A stretch of DNA of 64,000 bases from Paenibacillus mendelii (lineage in GTDB: Bacteria; Bacillota; Bacilli; Paenibacillales; Paenibacillaceae), in assembly GCF_024498075.1 (NCBI RefSeq), contig NZ_JANHOF010000006.1:248001-312000 (forward strand), read 5' to 3'. The notes beneath the pieces are model-generated. The model saw only the letters and a program-made list of their open reading frames with translations, was not told the origin of the DNA and searched no databases. Positions within the stretch are counted from its first letter, which is position 1; every line of letters begins with the position of its first letter. This document shows, piece after piece, positions 25,616 through 34,963 of the stretch. Both the position numbers and the translations under genes were made by a program.

Positions 25616-27565
25616 ATGCGGAAGAGAGGCAAAATTTTGTTGGGTGCAGCGGCATTGGGTGTAGTCATATGCGCAGGAGGAATAGCGGGTTGGATACGGT
25701 CGGAGATCGAATGGAGCGAGGCCGACGGCTTGAAGAAGCAGGAACAAATCGCGGTGGCTTCGGTCCATGAACTTCAAGACCGTTACGATGTCATTGTGGT
25801 CGGCACCGACCCCGAGGGCGTTGCCGCCGCCGTATCGGCTTCGCGAAACAAGGCACGGACACTGCTGATCGAGTCGAGGCCGCAGCGCAAAGTATTGGGC
25901 GGCCTCATGACGGTAGGCTGGCTGAATAGCATTGATATGAATTGGGATAAGACGGTTAAGCGACATGGGAAAGGGGAGGGGCCTTATTTCAACAAAGGCA
26001 TCTTTGCCGAATGGTACAAGCAGACGGAGGGCCATTCATTCGATGTGGTAACTGCGGCTAACGCTTTCTATGGACTTGTGCGTGCCGAGCGCAATATCGA
26101 TCTGTACATGTCCGCGGCAGCGATCGAGCCGGTTAAGGCAGTCGACAATCACACGATTGCGGTCAAGGGCATTAAGGTAACGCTGCAGGGTGGCAAGACG
26201 CAGACCATCCTCGCACATTCGGTTATCGATGCGACACAGGACGCGGATTTGGCTGCCGCGGCGGGCGCATCCTTTACCATCGGCCGTGAGGATCTGGGCG
26301 ATCCGGATACCCGCATGGCCGTGACAGCGGTATTTCGTCTGCGCCATATAGACGATCATGCGTGGAAGCGGATTGCAAGGCGGCTGGATTCCAATGGTGA
26401 CACCGCCGTCAGCGGTATCAACAATTGGACGGCATGGGGGTATGACAAAGAAATGAAGGGCTACGAGCCGGTAGACAAGAAGCGGACCCGAATGAGGGGG
26501 TTGAACATTGGCCGCCAGCGGGATGGGACCGTGCTCATCAATGCGCTTCAGCTATTCGGAATTGACGGGTTGAATGAAGCCTCCCGGCAGGAAGGGCTTG
26601 CGATTGCCCGACGCGAAATCCCGCATGTCATCGAATATTTGAAACAGTACGAGGAATTCGGCCGAATCGAGCTCGATGGCATCGCACCCGAGCTGTATGT
26701 TCGCGAAACGCGCCATCTGGTGGGACTGTATCGTCTTAGTATCGTCGATCTGCTCGAGAACCGCGATCAATGGGATCGCATCGCGTTCGGGTCGTATTCG
26801 GCGGATATCCAGCGAACTTCGCCAGACGATCATGGCACCGTCGCCGTTCATCCGCTGAAGTATGCCGTCCCTTTCCGCAGCATCGTTCCCAAGGGGATCG
26901 ACGGATTGCTGGTCGTCGGGCGCTCGGCCAGCTTCGACACGCTCGCGCATGGCAGCGCGCGAGTCATTCCGGTCGGGATGGCGACCGGACAGGCGGCTGG
27001 AGCAGCTGCGGTGTTGGCTGCTGAACAAGGCGTGACGTTCACGGAGATGGCGCAATCGAAGGCGTTGATCGGGGAGCTGCAGAGCCGGTTGAACGAGCAG
27101 GGGATGGAACTCGCGCCTTACCGATTAGCGCCGCAGTCTTATATGAAGCATAAAGCGTATCCCGGATTGCGGCTTGCCGTCGCGATGGGGATTGCCAGCG
27201 GCGGCTACCGGAACGAAGCTTTTGCCATGGATAAACCTTCGAATATTCTGCGTATGGTGAACGCGATGAAGACGGCGAGAAAGCTGCATCCCATCCGTTT
27301 GCCCGGCAATCCAGCCGATGCTATGGACGGTCTTGCCGATCCGGATAAGATACCGCTCAGCTTGCGTCAGGCGGCCTATACGATCAGCTGCGCATTCGGA
27401 TGGAAGACGGATATTGAGAAGGCCGTGAGCGAGCTTGAGAGCCGGGGCGTGCTGTCAACCGCTACCCTGCGGCTGATTGAGGATCACGATCGGCTGACCG
27501 ACGGCGAGACGTATCTCTTGCTTCGAGATGCGCTGAATAGTTTTACGAAGGGGGAGCCGTCGTGA
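25616..27565 (+). CDS. Membrane-anchored FAD-dependent oxidoreductase
   Basis: 649 residues. An N-terminal hydrophobic segment (about 5-24) anchors or exports the protein; after it comes a dinucleotide-binding fold, 'YDVIVVGTDPEGVAAAVSA', followed by 'LGGLMTVGWLNSIDMNW', and a later FAD-contact stretch 'LLVVGRSASFDTLAHGSARV' ending 'GMATGQAAGAAAVLA'. This is the FAD_oxidored family of uncertain substrate; many members sit in polysaccharide loci. The ATG at 25616 has GGAGAGGAG upstream; a GTG at 25595 would add seven residues. The next gene overlaps its stop. With the pectin-acetylesterase-like gene downstream it may act on wall or plant polymer material outside the cell. Confidence 0.82.
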   Translation: MRKRGKILLGAAALGVVICAGGIAGWIRSEIEWSEADGLKKQEQIAVASVHELQDRYDVIVVGTDPEGVAAAVSASRNKARTLLIESRPQRKVLGGLMTVGWLNSIDMNWDKTVKRHGKGEGPYFNKGIFAEWYKQTEGHSFDVVTAANAFYGLVRAERNIDLYMSAAAIEPVKAVDNHTIAVKGIKVTLQGGKTQTILAHSVIDATQDADLAAAAGASFTIGREDLGDPDTRMAVTAVFRLRHIDDHAWKRIARRLDSNGDTAVSGINNWTAWGYDKEMKGYEPVDKKRTRMRGLNIGRQRDGTVLINALQLFGIDGLNEASRQEGLAIARREIPHVIEYLKQYEEFGRIELDGIAPELYVRETRHLVGLYRLSIVDLLENRDQWDRIAFGSYSADIQRTSPDDHGTVAVHPLKYAVPFRSIVPKGIDGLLVVGRSASFDTLAHGSARVIPVGMATGQAAGAAAVLAAEQGVTFTEMAQSKALIGELQSRLNEQGMELAPYRLAPQSYMKHKAYPGLRLAVAMGIASGGYRNEAFAMDKPSNILRMVNAMKTARKLHPIRLPGNPADAMDGLADPDKIPLSLRQAAYTISCAFGWKTDIEKAVSELESRGVLSTATLRLIEDHDRLTDGETYLLLRDALNSFTKGEPS

Positions 27566-27864
27566 TGCTCGCCCAGTCCTTTATCTTGCTGTGCTTTGTG
27601 TTCTATATAGGCTGGCTATCCTATCACGGGATAAGAGATATTAGGCGGCATAGAGAGATTTCCCGATCGATCCCGCTGCGGACGCCGCCGGAGGGGGCGC
27701 TTCGTGACAAGATGCTTGCGGACCTGAACCATAAATACAAGATGGAAGAGGTGATGATGGAGCAAGCCGACATGGAGAGGCTAGCCAGGTACAAGGAAGC
27801 TATTGAATGCCTGGAGCGAAACGATTGGCGATCCGTGTTCTTGATGAATGAAATATACGCATAA
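27562..27864 (+). CDS. Small single-helix membrane protein
   Basis: 100 residues: one membrane helix near the N-terminus ('SFILLCFVFYIGWLSY'), then a charged, helical cytoplasmic-type tail rich in Met, Arg and Glu. Start is GTG at 27562 or the adjacent ATG at 27565, overlapping the stop of the FAD gene, so translation is coupled. I know no family. Position suggests an accessory role for the FAD oxidoreductase or the downstream hydrolase. Confidence 0.7.
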   Translation: MMLAQSFILLCFVFYIGWLSYHGIRDIRRHREISRSIPLRTPPEGALRDKMLADLNHKYKMEEVMMEQADMERLARYKEAIECLERNDWRSVFLMNEIYA

Positions 27865-27954
27865 TCCGGCAGGCCGCTCCGAGTATCCCCTCGCTGGGGC
27901 GGCATGGTATGATGAGCATGTCAAGCTTGCAAGGGTACGGAAAGAGGGCGGAAT

Positions 27955-29154
27955 ATGGGGGAATCTCGGATAAAGCTGCGTAAGATCGTATGGATCGGCA
28001 TAGGCGGGGCTGCATCATTCATGCTGCTGCTGGTTGGTTATATCTATTTCTTCGCCTTCGAGAAGCCGGCAGAGCCGGACAATTGGGCCGATGCCGAGCG
28101 TTATGCATGGAATAAAATCAAATTCGACGCGGAGGCGCAGGTCGTTTCCGCCGATGGATCGGATTATTTCCTTTTTGCCAAAAAAGGGGAGTCAGACCAG
28201 CTGATCATCTATTTCTCCGGCGGGGGCGTGGCCTGGGATGCGGAAACGGCAGCAAGGCCTATCAGCCTGGCGAATCTCGTCAAGAGCGGCGGGGAAATCA
28301 AATACTATTTTGAGAGCATACCGTTCTTCAAGCCCGGCACGCTCGGGGGTATTCTGGACAGTAACCATGCGGACAATCCGTTCAAGGACTGGAACATCGT
28401 CTATATTCCTTATTCCACGGGAGACCTGCATATCGGCAATGCGGTGAAGGAATACGCGGACAAGGACGGCAAGCCATTCACCATGCGTTATAACGGGAAG
28501 ACGAATACGCTTGAAGCATTGGACTGGATCGAGAGCCATTATGGTAACCAGTCCAAGGTGCTGATCGCCGGTGAAAGCGCGGGCGGCTTCGGTGCTGCCT
28601 TCTGGGCGCCCGAGATTGCGGGGCGTTATCCGAATGCGCGTATTTACCAGTACTCGGACGGTTCTTATTTGAACACCGAGCGTTGGCCGGACATCATTGA
28701 AGATGAGTGGAACACCGGCTTTACTGCGACCTTCGGGTATACGATTAGCGGGGATTTGATATCGTCGGTATTCGAAGCCAACCGCAGTCGTCTTCCGGAT
28801 GACGCCATCCTGCTGCAATCCAATACGATTCACGACGAGCTGCTGTTCGATTTTGAGAAGGATCTGAACGGGGATGGCTCGGGCGATGCGGAGTATCTCG
28901 AGCGGTGGTCCGAGAGGATGCTGCGCTCGGCAGGACATCTCGCGGAAACGTTGCCGGGCTATTACTATTACATCACGGATTATGGCCGTAACGAAAAGTC
29001 AGGCCGGACACCGCATACGCTATCTCCGTCGAACCTCTTCTACAAAGCCGAGCAGGACGGGGTGAAGCTGAGGGATTGGCTGGACGATGCCGTCAATAAG
29101 GACGAGGGACGTTCTATTGGACAGCAATTTCTTGAGGGAATGGAGAAGCAATAG
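27955..29154 (+). CDS. Pectin-acetylesterase-like alpha/beta hydrolase
   Basis: 399 residues with an N-terminal membrane helix (about 12-33), so it is membrane-attached or secreted. The fold of the pectinacetylesterase family is recognisable: 'IIYFSGGGVAWD' (oxyanion-hole glycines), nucleophile Ser in 'IAGESAGGFG' near 206, and a late His in 'SGRTPHTLSPSN'. It would hydrolyse ester groups on a polysaccharide or related compound. GAGGGCGG precedes the ATG. The gene lies 90 bases after the small membrane protein and may belong to the same operon. A long hairpin without T-run follows. Confidence 0.82.
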   Translation: MGESRIKLRKIVWIGIGGAASFMLLLVGYIYFFAFEKPAEPDNWADAERYAWNKIKFDAEAQVVSADGSDYFLFAKKGESDQLIIYFSGGGVAWDAETAARPISLANLVKSGGEIKYYFESIPFFKPGTLGGILDSNHADNPFKDWNIVYIPYSTGDLHIGNAVKEYADKDGKPFTMRYNGKTNTLEALDWIESHYGNQSKVLIAGESAGGFGAAFWAPEIAGRYPNARIYQYSDGSYLNTERWPDIIEDEWNTGFTATFGYTISGDLISSVFEANRSRLPDDAILLQSNTIHDELLFDFEKDLNGDGSGDAEYLERWSERMLRSAGHLAETLPGYYYYITDYGRNEKSGRTPHTLSPSNLFYKAEQDGVKLRDWLDDAVNKDEGRSIGQQFLEGMEKQ

Positions 29155-29181
29155 ACAGACATTCCTGTGCGTAATGGAAAG

Positions 29182-29226
29182 AGCAGAGCCCGAAATCCAC
29201 TGCGACGGTGGTTTCCGGGCTCTGCT
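29182..29226 (+). terminator. Long hairpin after the hydrolase gene
   Basis: AGCAGAGCCCG pairs with CGGGCTCTGCT, extended by imperfect pairing of AAATCCAC with GGTGGTTT. A T-run is missing, so termination efficiency is uncertain. Confidence 0.5.
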
Positions 29227-29552
29227 ACGTTGAGGGCGTGGTTCCAGAGAGAAGCTATCTAGGCTGCGTAATCCATTCAAGATTCCTGAACCTGTTCAAT
29301 TAGAGGGGAAAGGCTTGCGTCTCGCGTTCCGTTGACGACCCGGCAGGATAATCGAGGCTGATTCACGAAGAATGTAGAGTTGAGTACGGAGCGTCGAACT
29401 GAGCCGTCATCTCTGGTTGGGCTTGGTTGGGCTGCATGATGTTCACTGCCATACAGCTCTGCAGCGAACGGGACCCACCAGGGCAGGTACTCGGGTGGTA
29501 TTAGAATCAGACTGAGGGCGTATGCATCAATTAGGACGGGGGCGATACTCGG
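29227..29552. other. Intergenic region before glycerol kinase
   Basis: About 326 bases with no convincing gene, no glpF and no GlpP-type antiterminator. On the minus strand a stretch near 29290-29390 reads plausibly as protein ('FFVNQPRLSCRVVNGTRDAS') without a start or family, so it may be a remnant. No clear promoter was found. Confidence 0.3.
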
Positions 29553-31025
29553 ATGGAATCATATATTATGGCATTGGATGCCGGCACAACATCGTGCCGG
29601 GCGATTCTGTTTGATCGGAGCGGGAAGACGGTGGCGGTAGCCCAGCGGGAGTTTACACAGTATTTTCCAAAAGCCGGTTGGGTGGAGCATGACGCGGAGG
29701 AGATCTGGCAGACGCAGCAGCTCGTTATGCGCGAAGCGGCAGCCGGAGTCGAAGCTGGTCAAATTGCGGCGATCGGCATTACGAATCAGCGGGAAACCGT
29801 CGTGATTTGGGATCGTGCGACTGGGCTGCCGCTTCATCGCGCGATCGTCTGGCAGTGCCGCCGTACAAGTAGGCTGTGTGAAGAGCTGAAGGCGGACGGC
29901 TGGGAAGCCGATGTACGGGCGAAGACGGGCTTGCTGCTTGACCCTTATTTCTCGGGCACGAAGCTGAAGTGGCTGCTTGATGAAGTACCCGGCTTGCGCG
30001 AGAAGGCGGAGCGCGGAGAGGCGCTGTTCGGGACAGTCGATAGCTGGCTGATCTGGAAGCTGACCGATGGCGCAGTACATGCCACAGATGCGACGAACGC
30101 GTCACGAACAATGCTGTACAATATTCATACATTAGAATGGGACGACGAAATCCTTGCGAAGCTGGGGATACCCCGCATGATGCTGCCGGAGGTGAAAGCC
30201 TCGAGCGGGTTGTACGGCCACACCCGGATGCTGGGCGGAAGTATCCGGGTTCCGATTGCAGGAGCGGCCGGTGATCAGCAGGCGGCCTTGTTCGGACAAG
30301 GCTGCTACGATGTCGGAATGGCGAAGAATACGTATGGAACAGGCTGCTTTCTGTTGAAGAACACAGGAGACCGTCCTGTCACCTCTGATAAAGGGCTGTT
30401 GACCACGATCGCCTGGCAGCTTGGCGATCAGGTAACCTATGCCTTGGAAGGCAGCGTGTTTACGGCGGGTGCCGTGGTTCAGTGGCTTCGCGACGGGCTT
30501 GGCGTGCTGGGAAGCGCTTCGGAGAGCGAAGCGTTGGCGGCGTCGGTAGAAGATGCGCAGGGCGTCTACTTCGTACCGGCGTTCACGGGTCTGGGCACGC
30601 CATATTGGCGTCCGGATGCACGAGGTATGATCACCGGTCTGACAAGGGGAACGTCAACGGCTCACATCGTTCGCGCTGCCTTGGAGGCCATCGGGTATCA
30701 GACATCCGATGTGCTCAAGGCGATGTGCGCGGAGTCGGGAATCGAGCTTCGGGAGCTGCGAGTGGACGGCGGGGCCGCAGCGAATCGGCTGCTTATGCAG
30801 TTTCAGTCCGATTTGCTCGGCGTATCCGTTATTCGGCCTAGCGTGCTGGAGACAACCGCGCTTGGCGCTGCTTACTTGGCGGGGCTGGGCGTAGGCTTCT
30901 GGAGCGGAACCGAAGAGCTTCGTGAGCTGTGGGAGAAGGATGCCGTGTTCATGCCGGTACGAAGCGAAGACTGGCGGGAGTCTGCCTATAGCGGATGGCT
31001 GAAGGCGGTAGGCTACCAGCTGTAG
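29553..31025 (+). CDS. glpK: Glycerol kinase
   Basis: 490-residue FGGY kinase that makes sn-glycerol 3-phosphate from glycerol and ATP. The landmarks '[14 protein letters not shown]', '[16 protein letters not shown]', '[14 protein letters not shown]', '[15 protein letters not shown]' and '[15 protein letters not shown]' are all of glycerol-kinase type. The loop that in B. subtilis carries the PTS-phosphorylated His (Y-H-F) seems altered and one residue shorter here ('[15 protein letters not shown]'), so HPr activation may be lost. It stands alone: no glpF or glpD is adjacent. Start ATG at 29553 has only a weak upstream site. Confidence 0.9.
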   Translation: MESYIMALDAGTTSCRAILFDRSGKTVAVAQREFTQYFPKAGWVEHDAEEIWQTQQLVMREAAAGVEAGQIAAIGITNQRETVVIWDRATGLPLHRAIVWQCRRTSRLCEELKADGWEADVRAKTGLLLDPYFSGTKLKWLLDEVPGLREKAERGEALFGTVDSWLIWKLTDGAVHATDATNASRTMLYNIHTLEWDDEILAKLGIPRMMLPEVKASSGLYGHTRMLGGSIRVPIAGAAGDQQAALFGQGCYDVGMAKNTYGTGCFLLKNTGDRPVTSDKGLLTTIAWQLGDQVTYALEGSVFTAGAVVQWLRDGLGVLGSASESEALAASVEDAQGVYFVPAFTGLGTPYWRPDARGMITGLTRGTSTAHIVRAALEAIGYQTSDVLKAMCAESGIELRELRVDGGAAANRLLMQFQSDLLGVSVIRPSVLETTALGAAYLAGLGVGFWSGTEELRELWEKDAVFMPVRSEDWRESAYSGWLKAVGYQL

Positions 31026-31086
31026 GATGTGCTGCCAGGAGAGTAAACATGCTATAATGAGCAAAAGCAAAAACTGAGGTGATCGT

Positions 31087-31371
31087 ATGGCGAAAGCGAA
31101 GAAAAGAGGTCCGGCCGCCAGCCGGAATGAACGGGCGAATTCAGCCGAGAGATCCGAGGATAAACCGGCAACCTTGAAGGATCTGCTCCGGCCTGAGTTG
31201 GTGGAGAAGCTCAAGGCCGCTTCGGATGAGCTGAAGTCGGCCGAAGAAACGCGCAAGGAAGCCGAGCGCAAGCGGGCGGAGGACGCACGCCTGGCAGAGC
31301 AGAAGCGGCTTGAGAATGATTTTGGGCATCTGCTGGAAAACAGCAAGCTCGATTGGCGCAAGCATAAATAG
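31087..31371 (+). CDS. yqkE: YqkE-like small charged protein (DUF3886)
   Basis: 94 residues, very rich in Lys/Glu/Arg/Ala and expected to form a long helix or coiled coil between about 25 and 75 ('LKDLLRPELVEKLKAASDEL'). The end 'LENDFGHLLENSKLDWRKHK' matches my memory of B. subtilis YqkE and other DUF3886 proteins. Function unknown. TGAGGTGATC precedes the ATG, and a good terminator follows. Confidence 0.85.
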   Translation: MAKAKKRGPAASRNERANSAERSEDKPATLKDLLRPELVEKLKAASDELKSAEETRKEAERKRAEDARLAEQKRLENDFGHLLENSKLDWRKHK

Positions 31372-31430
31372 CATTGCGGCTCTCGTGCGGACCCCAATCG
31401 AGCCGCCGTTAAGCAGGGGAGTATTGTTGA

Positions 31431-31475
31431 AGCGTCCTACGCCATGGTTTGTTACATGGCAGAGGACGCTTTTCA
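31431..31475 (+). terminator. Intrinsic terminator after yqkE
   Basis: AGCGTCCT-CATG and CATG-AGAGGACGCT form a bulged stem, followed by TTTTC. It lies 60 bases after the stop. Confidence 0.8.
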
Positions 31476-31553
31476 TAATTTAAGCCGGTATGTTCATGAG
31501 CGCATGCTCGCTATTCCAGTGGTCTTCTCTCTCTTGCGAACAACAAGCCGCGC

Positions 31554-32423
31554 TTAGAAGCCTTGCTCCGCCGCATACTTTCCCCAGTGCGGGCGGCGTC
31601 CGTCCGCATCGGTAAACGGGTACTCATCCGACAATCCCCAGGTAGTCAGTATGCTGCCGCTTCTTGCGAGCACATTCGGGTCTGCAGCTAATGCTGCAAC
31701 GGCTCGGCCAATGTACGCAGGGGTCTCGGATTGGAGGAAGTGAACATCCTTTTGGCCCGCATCGCGCCAGTTCGCTTCCGTGACGCCAAAGTGGTCCAGC
31801 ATCGCCTCCGAACGGAGAAAGCCCGGGCTTAGCGCGACAGCAGCGACATGGTGAGGGCGCAGATCCGCGGCCATCGCCTGGGCGAGGTGAATGGTCGAGA
31901 TTTTGGCAAGGCTGTAATAGAGGTTGCCGCGGTAAGCATAATCGCTGCCATCGGTAATCTCGATGATGAGCCCCTGCTTGCGGGCAACCATTAACGGGGC
32001 GAGGTAGTGACTGGCCATAAGATGGGTATGAATGGCGCGCTTCTGCATAAGAATTCCGTCATGCAGGGCGTTTTCCCAGAAGGGCTTGCCCCATGCGGCG
32101 AGCGAATCGCCTCCCCATACATCATTGACGAGAAGGTCTAATTGACCGCCCCTCTCATCGATGAGAAGGGAATGCAGGGCCTGTACATCGGATTCCACGG
32201 AATAGTCGACGCGAACGGGAATACCAAGTCCGCCGCTTGCTGTCACCAGCTCGGCGGTTTCCTCGATCGTCTCGGTTCTCCCCATATCCGATAATTGGCC
32301 CCGGACGCTCCTGCCTGTTACATAGACCGTTGCCCCCGCCTCCCCGAGCATGACGGCAATACCCCGTCCGGCTCCACGCGTCGCGCCGGCAACGACCGCT
32401 ACCTTACCTTCCAATGGCTTCAT
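31554..32423 (-). CDS. Short-chain dehydrogenase/reductase
   Basis: 289 residues. Cofactor motif 'VVAGATRGAGRGIAVML' near residue 10 and 'LDLLVNDVWGGD' in place of the usual NNAG. The catalytic Tyr/Lys pair is in 'LYYSLAKISTIH'. It is longer than classical SDRs and carries an aspartate at the NNAG site, as seen in a branch of SDRs often annotated as hypothetical oxidoreductases. The start at 32423 is preferred because AAGGAG lies 9 bases before it; the open frame extends to 32441. Substrate unknown. It stands alone. Confidence 0.85.
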   Translation of the reverse strand: MKPLEGKVAVVAGATRGAGRGIAVMLGEAGATVYVTGRSVRGQLSDMGRTETIEETAELVTASGGLGIPVRVDYSVESDVQALHSLLIDERGGQLDLLVNDVWGGDSLAAWGKPFWENALHDGILMQKRAIHTHLMASHYLAPLMVARKQGLIIEITDGSDYAYRGNLYYSLAKISTIHLAQAMAADLRPHHVAAVALSPGFLRSEAMLDHFGVTEANWRDAGQKDVHFLQSETPAYIGRAVAALAADPNVLARSGSILTTWGLSDEYPFTDADGRRPHWGKYAAEQGF

Positions 32424-32569
32424 CCTAATCCGCTCCTTCATCTATTTATTCTGTGCGTTCCTCCTCATTGTAAACGTACATACATGACAACTACTGACAT
32501 ATATTCAACATCAATATGCAGGGAGCTGCCGTTTTTTTTCAATTCGAGGCTGCCGTCCGTGCCGCAACA

Positions 32570-32599
32570 TTGACAACACAATACCATTAAGGCTATGCT
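32570..32599 (+). promoter_or_regulatory. Promoter-like pair before the Cys-rich small protein
   Basis: TTGACA (32570-32575) and TATGCT (32594-32599) are 18 bases apart, 92 bases upstream of the next gene on the same strand. Confidence 0.5.
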
Positions 32600-32690
32600 A
32601 TTTCTAAAATATCCTTTCTTCTTGGATAAGAAGAATCGGCTTGTGCCGACATGATTGGCGGCGCAAAATCTTGAATAGGCGGTCTGAACA

Positions 32691-32957
32691 ATGGCATTTA
32701 ACCCGAAAATAACGGACATTCAACCCTCGGATTCGAACGAAAAGACGAAGCTGTACCAGTATGTCGTCACGTTGACGGATAAGTCCAAATATCGTCTTTT
32801 CCTCAGCAAAAATCCGGATTGGTCGCTGAACAGCGCCAATCGGCTGCTGAACATTCCTTGCCCGATGTGCCGCAAAGACTACTATTGCAAATGCATGGAC
32901 AAACATCTTCCACAACTGGAAAGTGAGTTTCTGTCCAAACTTGGGGAACAAGCGTAA
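32691..32957 (+). CDS. Small protein with Cys-rich knuckle, unknown function
   Basis: 88 residues. The N-terminal half looks like a beta-hairpin domain ('LYQYVVTLTDKSKYRLFLS'); the C-terminal half has a compact Cys cluster, 'CPMCRKDYYCKC', that could hold a zinc ion. Usable promoter and terminator elements surround it, which supports a real gene. I recognise no family. DNA/RNA binding or a protein-interaction role would fit the knuckle, but nothing in the context fixes it. Start ATG at 32691. Confidence 0.75.
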   Translation: MAFNPKITDIQPSDSNEKTKLYQYVVTLTDKSKYRLFLSKNPDWSLNSANRLLNIPCPMCRKDYYCKCMDKHLPQLESEFLSKLGEQA

Positions 32958-32973
32958 GCCCCATACACATGAA

Positions 32974-33010
32974 GAAGACCGGTTCGCCATTGGCGAACCG
33001 GTCTTCTTTC
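32974..33010. terminator. Bidirectional terminator
   Basis: GAAGACCGGTTCGCCA pairs with TGGCGAACCGGTCTTC almost without a loop, followed by TTTC. It lies between the small Cys protein and the convergent lysozyme gene. Confidence 0.85.
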
Positions 33011-33033
33011 GTGTTGCAGCGGAATCCTCAATG

Positions 33034-33963
33034 CTAATACGGATACCGGATCGTTACTTCCCGGAATCCGGCGTTCCAGGATGCTGAGCCGCCCAGCAGC
33101 TTAGCTGCTGAACGAACGGAAATATACACGGTGTGGTTAAGAATGAGATATTCATCGACAGCCTTGCCATTCCACAGCGGCGTTTTACTAAGATTGTCCC
33201 AATCTACCTTGACGCTTATCGCGTCACCAAGCTTTCGCATCGGAACATAGACATGTCCATTAATGCTGCGGCCATGAACGGCAAATTCGTTGTTCACGAC
33301 AACCTTAATCGAATCCTCCGGCTGTGCCGGATGCTGTTCACCATTATATTTATCATAGAACGATTGCTCCATTGCATTCAGGTCCACATCGCCGCGAATG
33401 CCGTTAACCTTGCCGCTGTCCGAGTATTGAAATACGGACCAAGAGCTCCACGTACTATTGCCCATTGGCTTATTCACACCATAATTGGCCACCCACAGCG
33501 GGTACTCGGCTAATCGCTTGCCAAGGTACGTCTTCGCAAAGTATGCGCCGGTGTAGATCATGACCGTATGGCCGGTGCGCAGCCGCACCTCCTCCAGCCA
33601 TGCTGCCGCCCATGAAGTCACTTCAGCCGCACCGATGCTCCCAGCCTTGCCCTCGATGTCGAGAACATAGGGAAGATCCACTTCATAGTGATCCACGGTC
33701 TCTATGAAGTGAGCCGCCTCCGCAATTGGCGTATTCAATTCGGGATGCGCATAATGGTAAAATCCGGTTTTTAAGCCTGCGCCAGCGGCCTCTACCGCAT
33801 TGGCTGCAAAGCGGGGATCCACAATGCTTGTACCCTCTGTAGCTTTGATCCATGCGAATTCGATCTGATCGGCCTTAACCTTGTCCCAATCAATATCGCC
33901 TTGCCACCGGCTTACATCAATGCCTTTCACGTTGCTTGTACTCTTTGCCTGCAATTTGTCCAC
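33034..33963 (-). CDS. GH25 lysozyme with C-terminal stalk (copper amine oxidase-N) domain
   Basis: 309 residues. Residues ~12-200 form a GH25 muramidase: 'KGIDVSRWQGDIDWDKV' (catalytic Asp), 'EFAWIKATEGTS', 'GFYHYAHPE', 'YVLDIEGKAG' (catalytic Glu) and 'PLWVANYG'. Residues ~222-309 form a stalk domain: 'HVYVPMRKLGDAISVKVDW' and 'VYISVRSAAKLLGG'. It hydrolyses the MurNAc-GlcNAc bond of peptidoglycan. No signal peptide is visible, which is common in phage-type or holin-released lysozymes, but no holin or phage gene is nearby. The stalk domain is shared with proteins at 46.7 and 51.5 kb. Confidence 0.9.
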   Translation of the reverse strand: MDKLQAKSTSNVKGIDVSRWQGDIDWDKVKADQIEFAWIKATEGTSIVDPRFAANAVEAAGAGLKTGFYHYAHPELNTPIAEAAHFIETVDHYEVDLPYVLDIEGKAGSIGAAEVTSWAAAWLEEVRLRTGHTVMIYTGAYFAKTYLGKRLAEYPLWVANYGVNKPMGNSTWSSWSVFQYSDSGKVNGIRGDVDLNAMEQSFYDKYNGEQHPAQPEDSIKVVVNNEFAVHGRSINGHVYVPMRKLGDAISVKVDWDNLSKTPLWNGKAVDEYLILNHTVYISVRSAAKLLGGSASWNAGFREVTIRYPY

Positions 33964-34177
33964 CTCCCTCTCATTCTATATATGATCGAGCTGTGAATGG
34001 CGATACGGTCAGATGCCGGAACTTGCAGGAATCACCGGCTTGATTATCCGTAAAACAAGCTTTCGCCCTAGTACGATCATAACGAATAGGAGGCTTGGAT
34101 CAAAATCAGCTGTTGCAGGATGGCATCGTTATCGTATAATGGAAAATTGTAAACAGGCTGGTATTGGGGGAATTACA

Positions 34178-34792
34178 ATGTGGTTCATTTATTTGCTGCT
34201 TGCGCTTGCCGGATTTCAAGGGCTGTCGATGCTGGTGACCCGGGATAGGCTGAAGGAGTTTGACCTGGCGATCATACATACGGTACAGGGCTGGGAGAGT
34301 CCGGGCCTGACTAGCGTGATGAAAGTATTGACGACGCTCGGCTCGTCTGCTGTCGTCATTCCGCTCGTGCTTCTGACCGGGGCAATCCTGTTCGTGGTGC
34401 TGAGGCACCGCAAAGAGATCATCCTGCTGCTGGGGGCAATGGCGGGCTCGACCTTGCTTAACGAGCTGTTGAAGCGTTTGTATCAGCGTGCGCGGCCGGA
34501 TATTCACCGTATAATCGAAGAGACGGGGTACAGCTTTCCGAGCGGACATTCGATGGCTTCCTTCACCTTCTACGGGATCCTCACGTATCTGCTGTGGCGC
34601 CATATGCCGACACGGTTATGGCGGATCGCAATTATCCTCCTCGCAGCCGTCATGATTCTAAGCATCGGCCTGAGCCGCGTCTATCTGGGGGTGCATTATC
34701 CATCGGATTTAATTGGCGGTTATTGGTTCAGCGCGTGCTGGATAGCGGTATGTGTGAAGCTGTTCTCTCGTTTCGGCGGCGTAAGGCGGTAA
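34178..34792 (+). CDS. PAP2-family membrane phosphatase
   Basis: 204 residues, about five to six membrane helices. The three phosphatase motifs are present: 'KRLYQRARP' (about 107), 'YSFPSGHSMASF' (about 126) and 'SRVYLGVHYPSDLIGG' (about 174). It removes phosphate from a lipid such as undecaprenyl diphosphate or phosphatidate outside the membrane. The ATG at 34178 lies behind GGGGGA; the open frame extends 55 codons further up without good support. A hairpin near 34812 follows. Undecaprenyl-diphosphate phosphatase (BcrC-like) is the most likely role, inferred from family only. Confidence 0.88.
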   Translation: MWFIYLLLALAGFQGLSMLVTRDRLKEFDLAIIHTVQGWESPGLTSVMKVLTTLGSSAVVIPLVLLTGAILFVVLRHRKEIILLLGAMAGSTLLNELLKRLYQRARPDIHRIIEETGYSFPSGHSMASFTFYGILTYLLWRHMPTRLWRIAIILLAAVMILSIGLSRVYLGVHYPSDLIGGYWFSACWIAVCVKLFSRFGGVRR

Positions 34793-34811
34793 ATGCCTCG
34801 TCCCTCCCTAC

Positions 34812-34846
34812 AAGAAACCCTTTCTCTCATGAGGAAGGGTTTCTTG
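34812..34846 (+). terminator. Hairpin after the PAP2 gene
   Basis: AAGAAACCCTTTC pairs with GAAGGGTTTCTT. The following bases are only moderately T-rich. Confidence 0.6.
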
Positions 34847-34963
34847 CTTATCTGAACCGCTTCGGTGTGGATGCATATAGTCCCATAACGAAATGATGAG
34901 GGTAATCCGAGCCGTTTGGTGGTAAGGAGAAGGAAAGGCGATTTGAAAAGGGGGCTTCATAAA

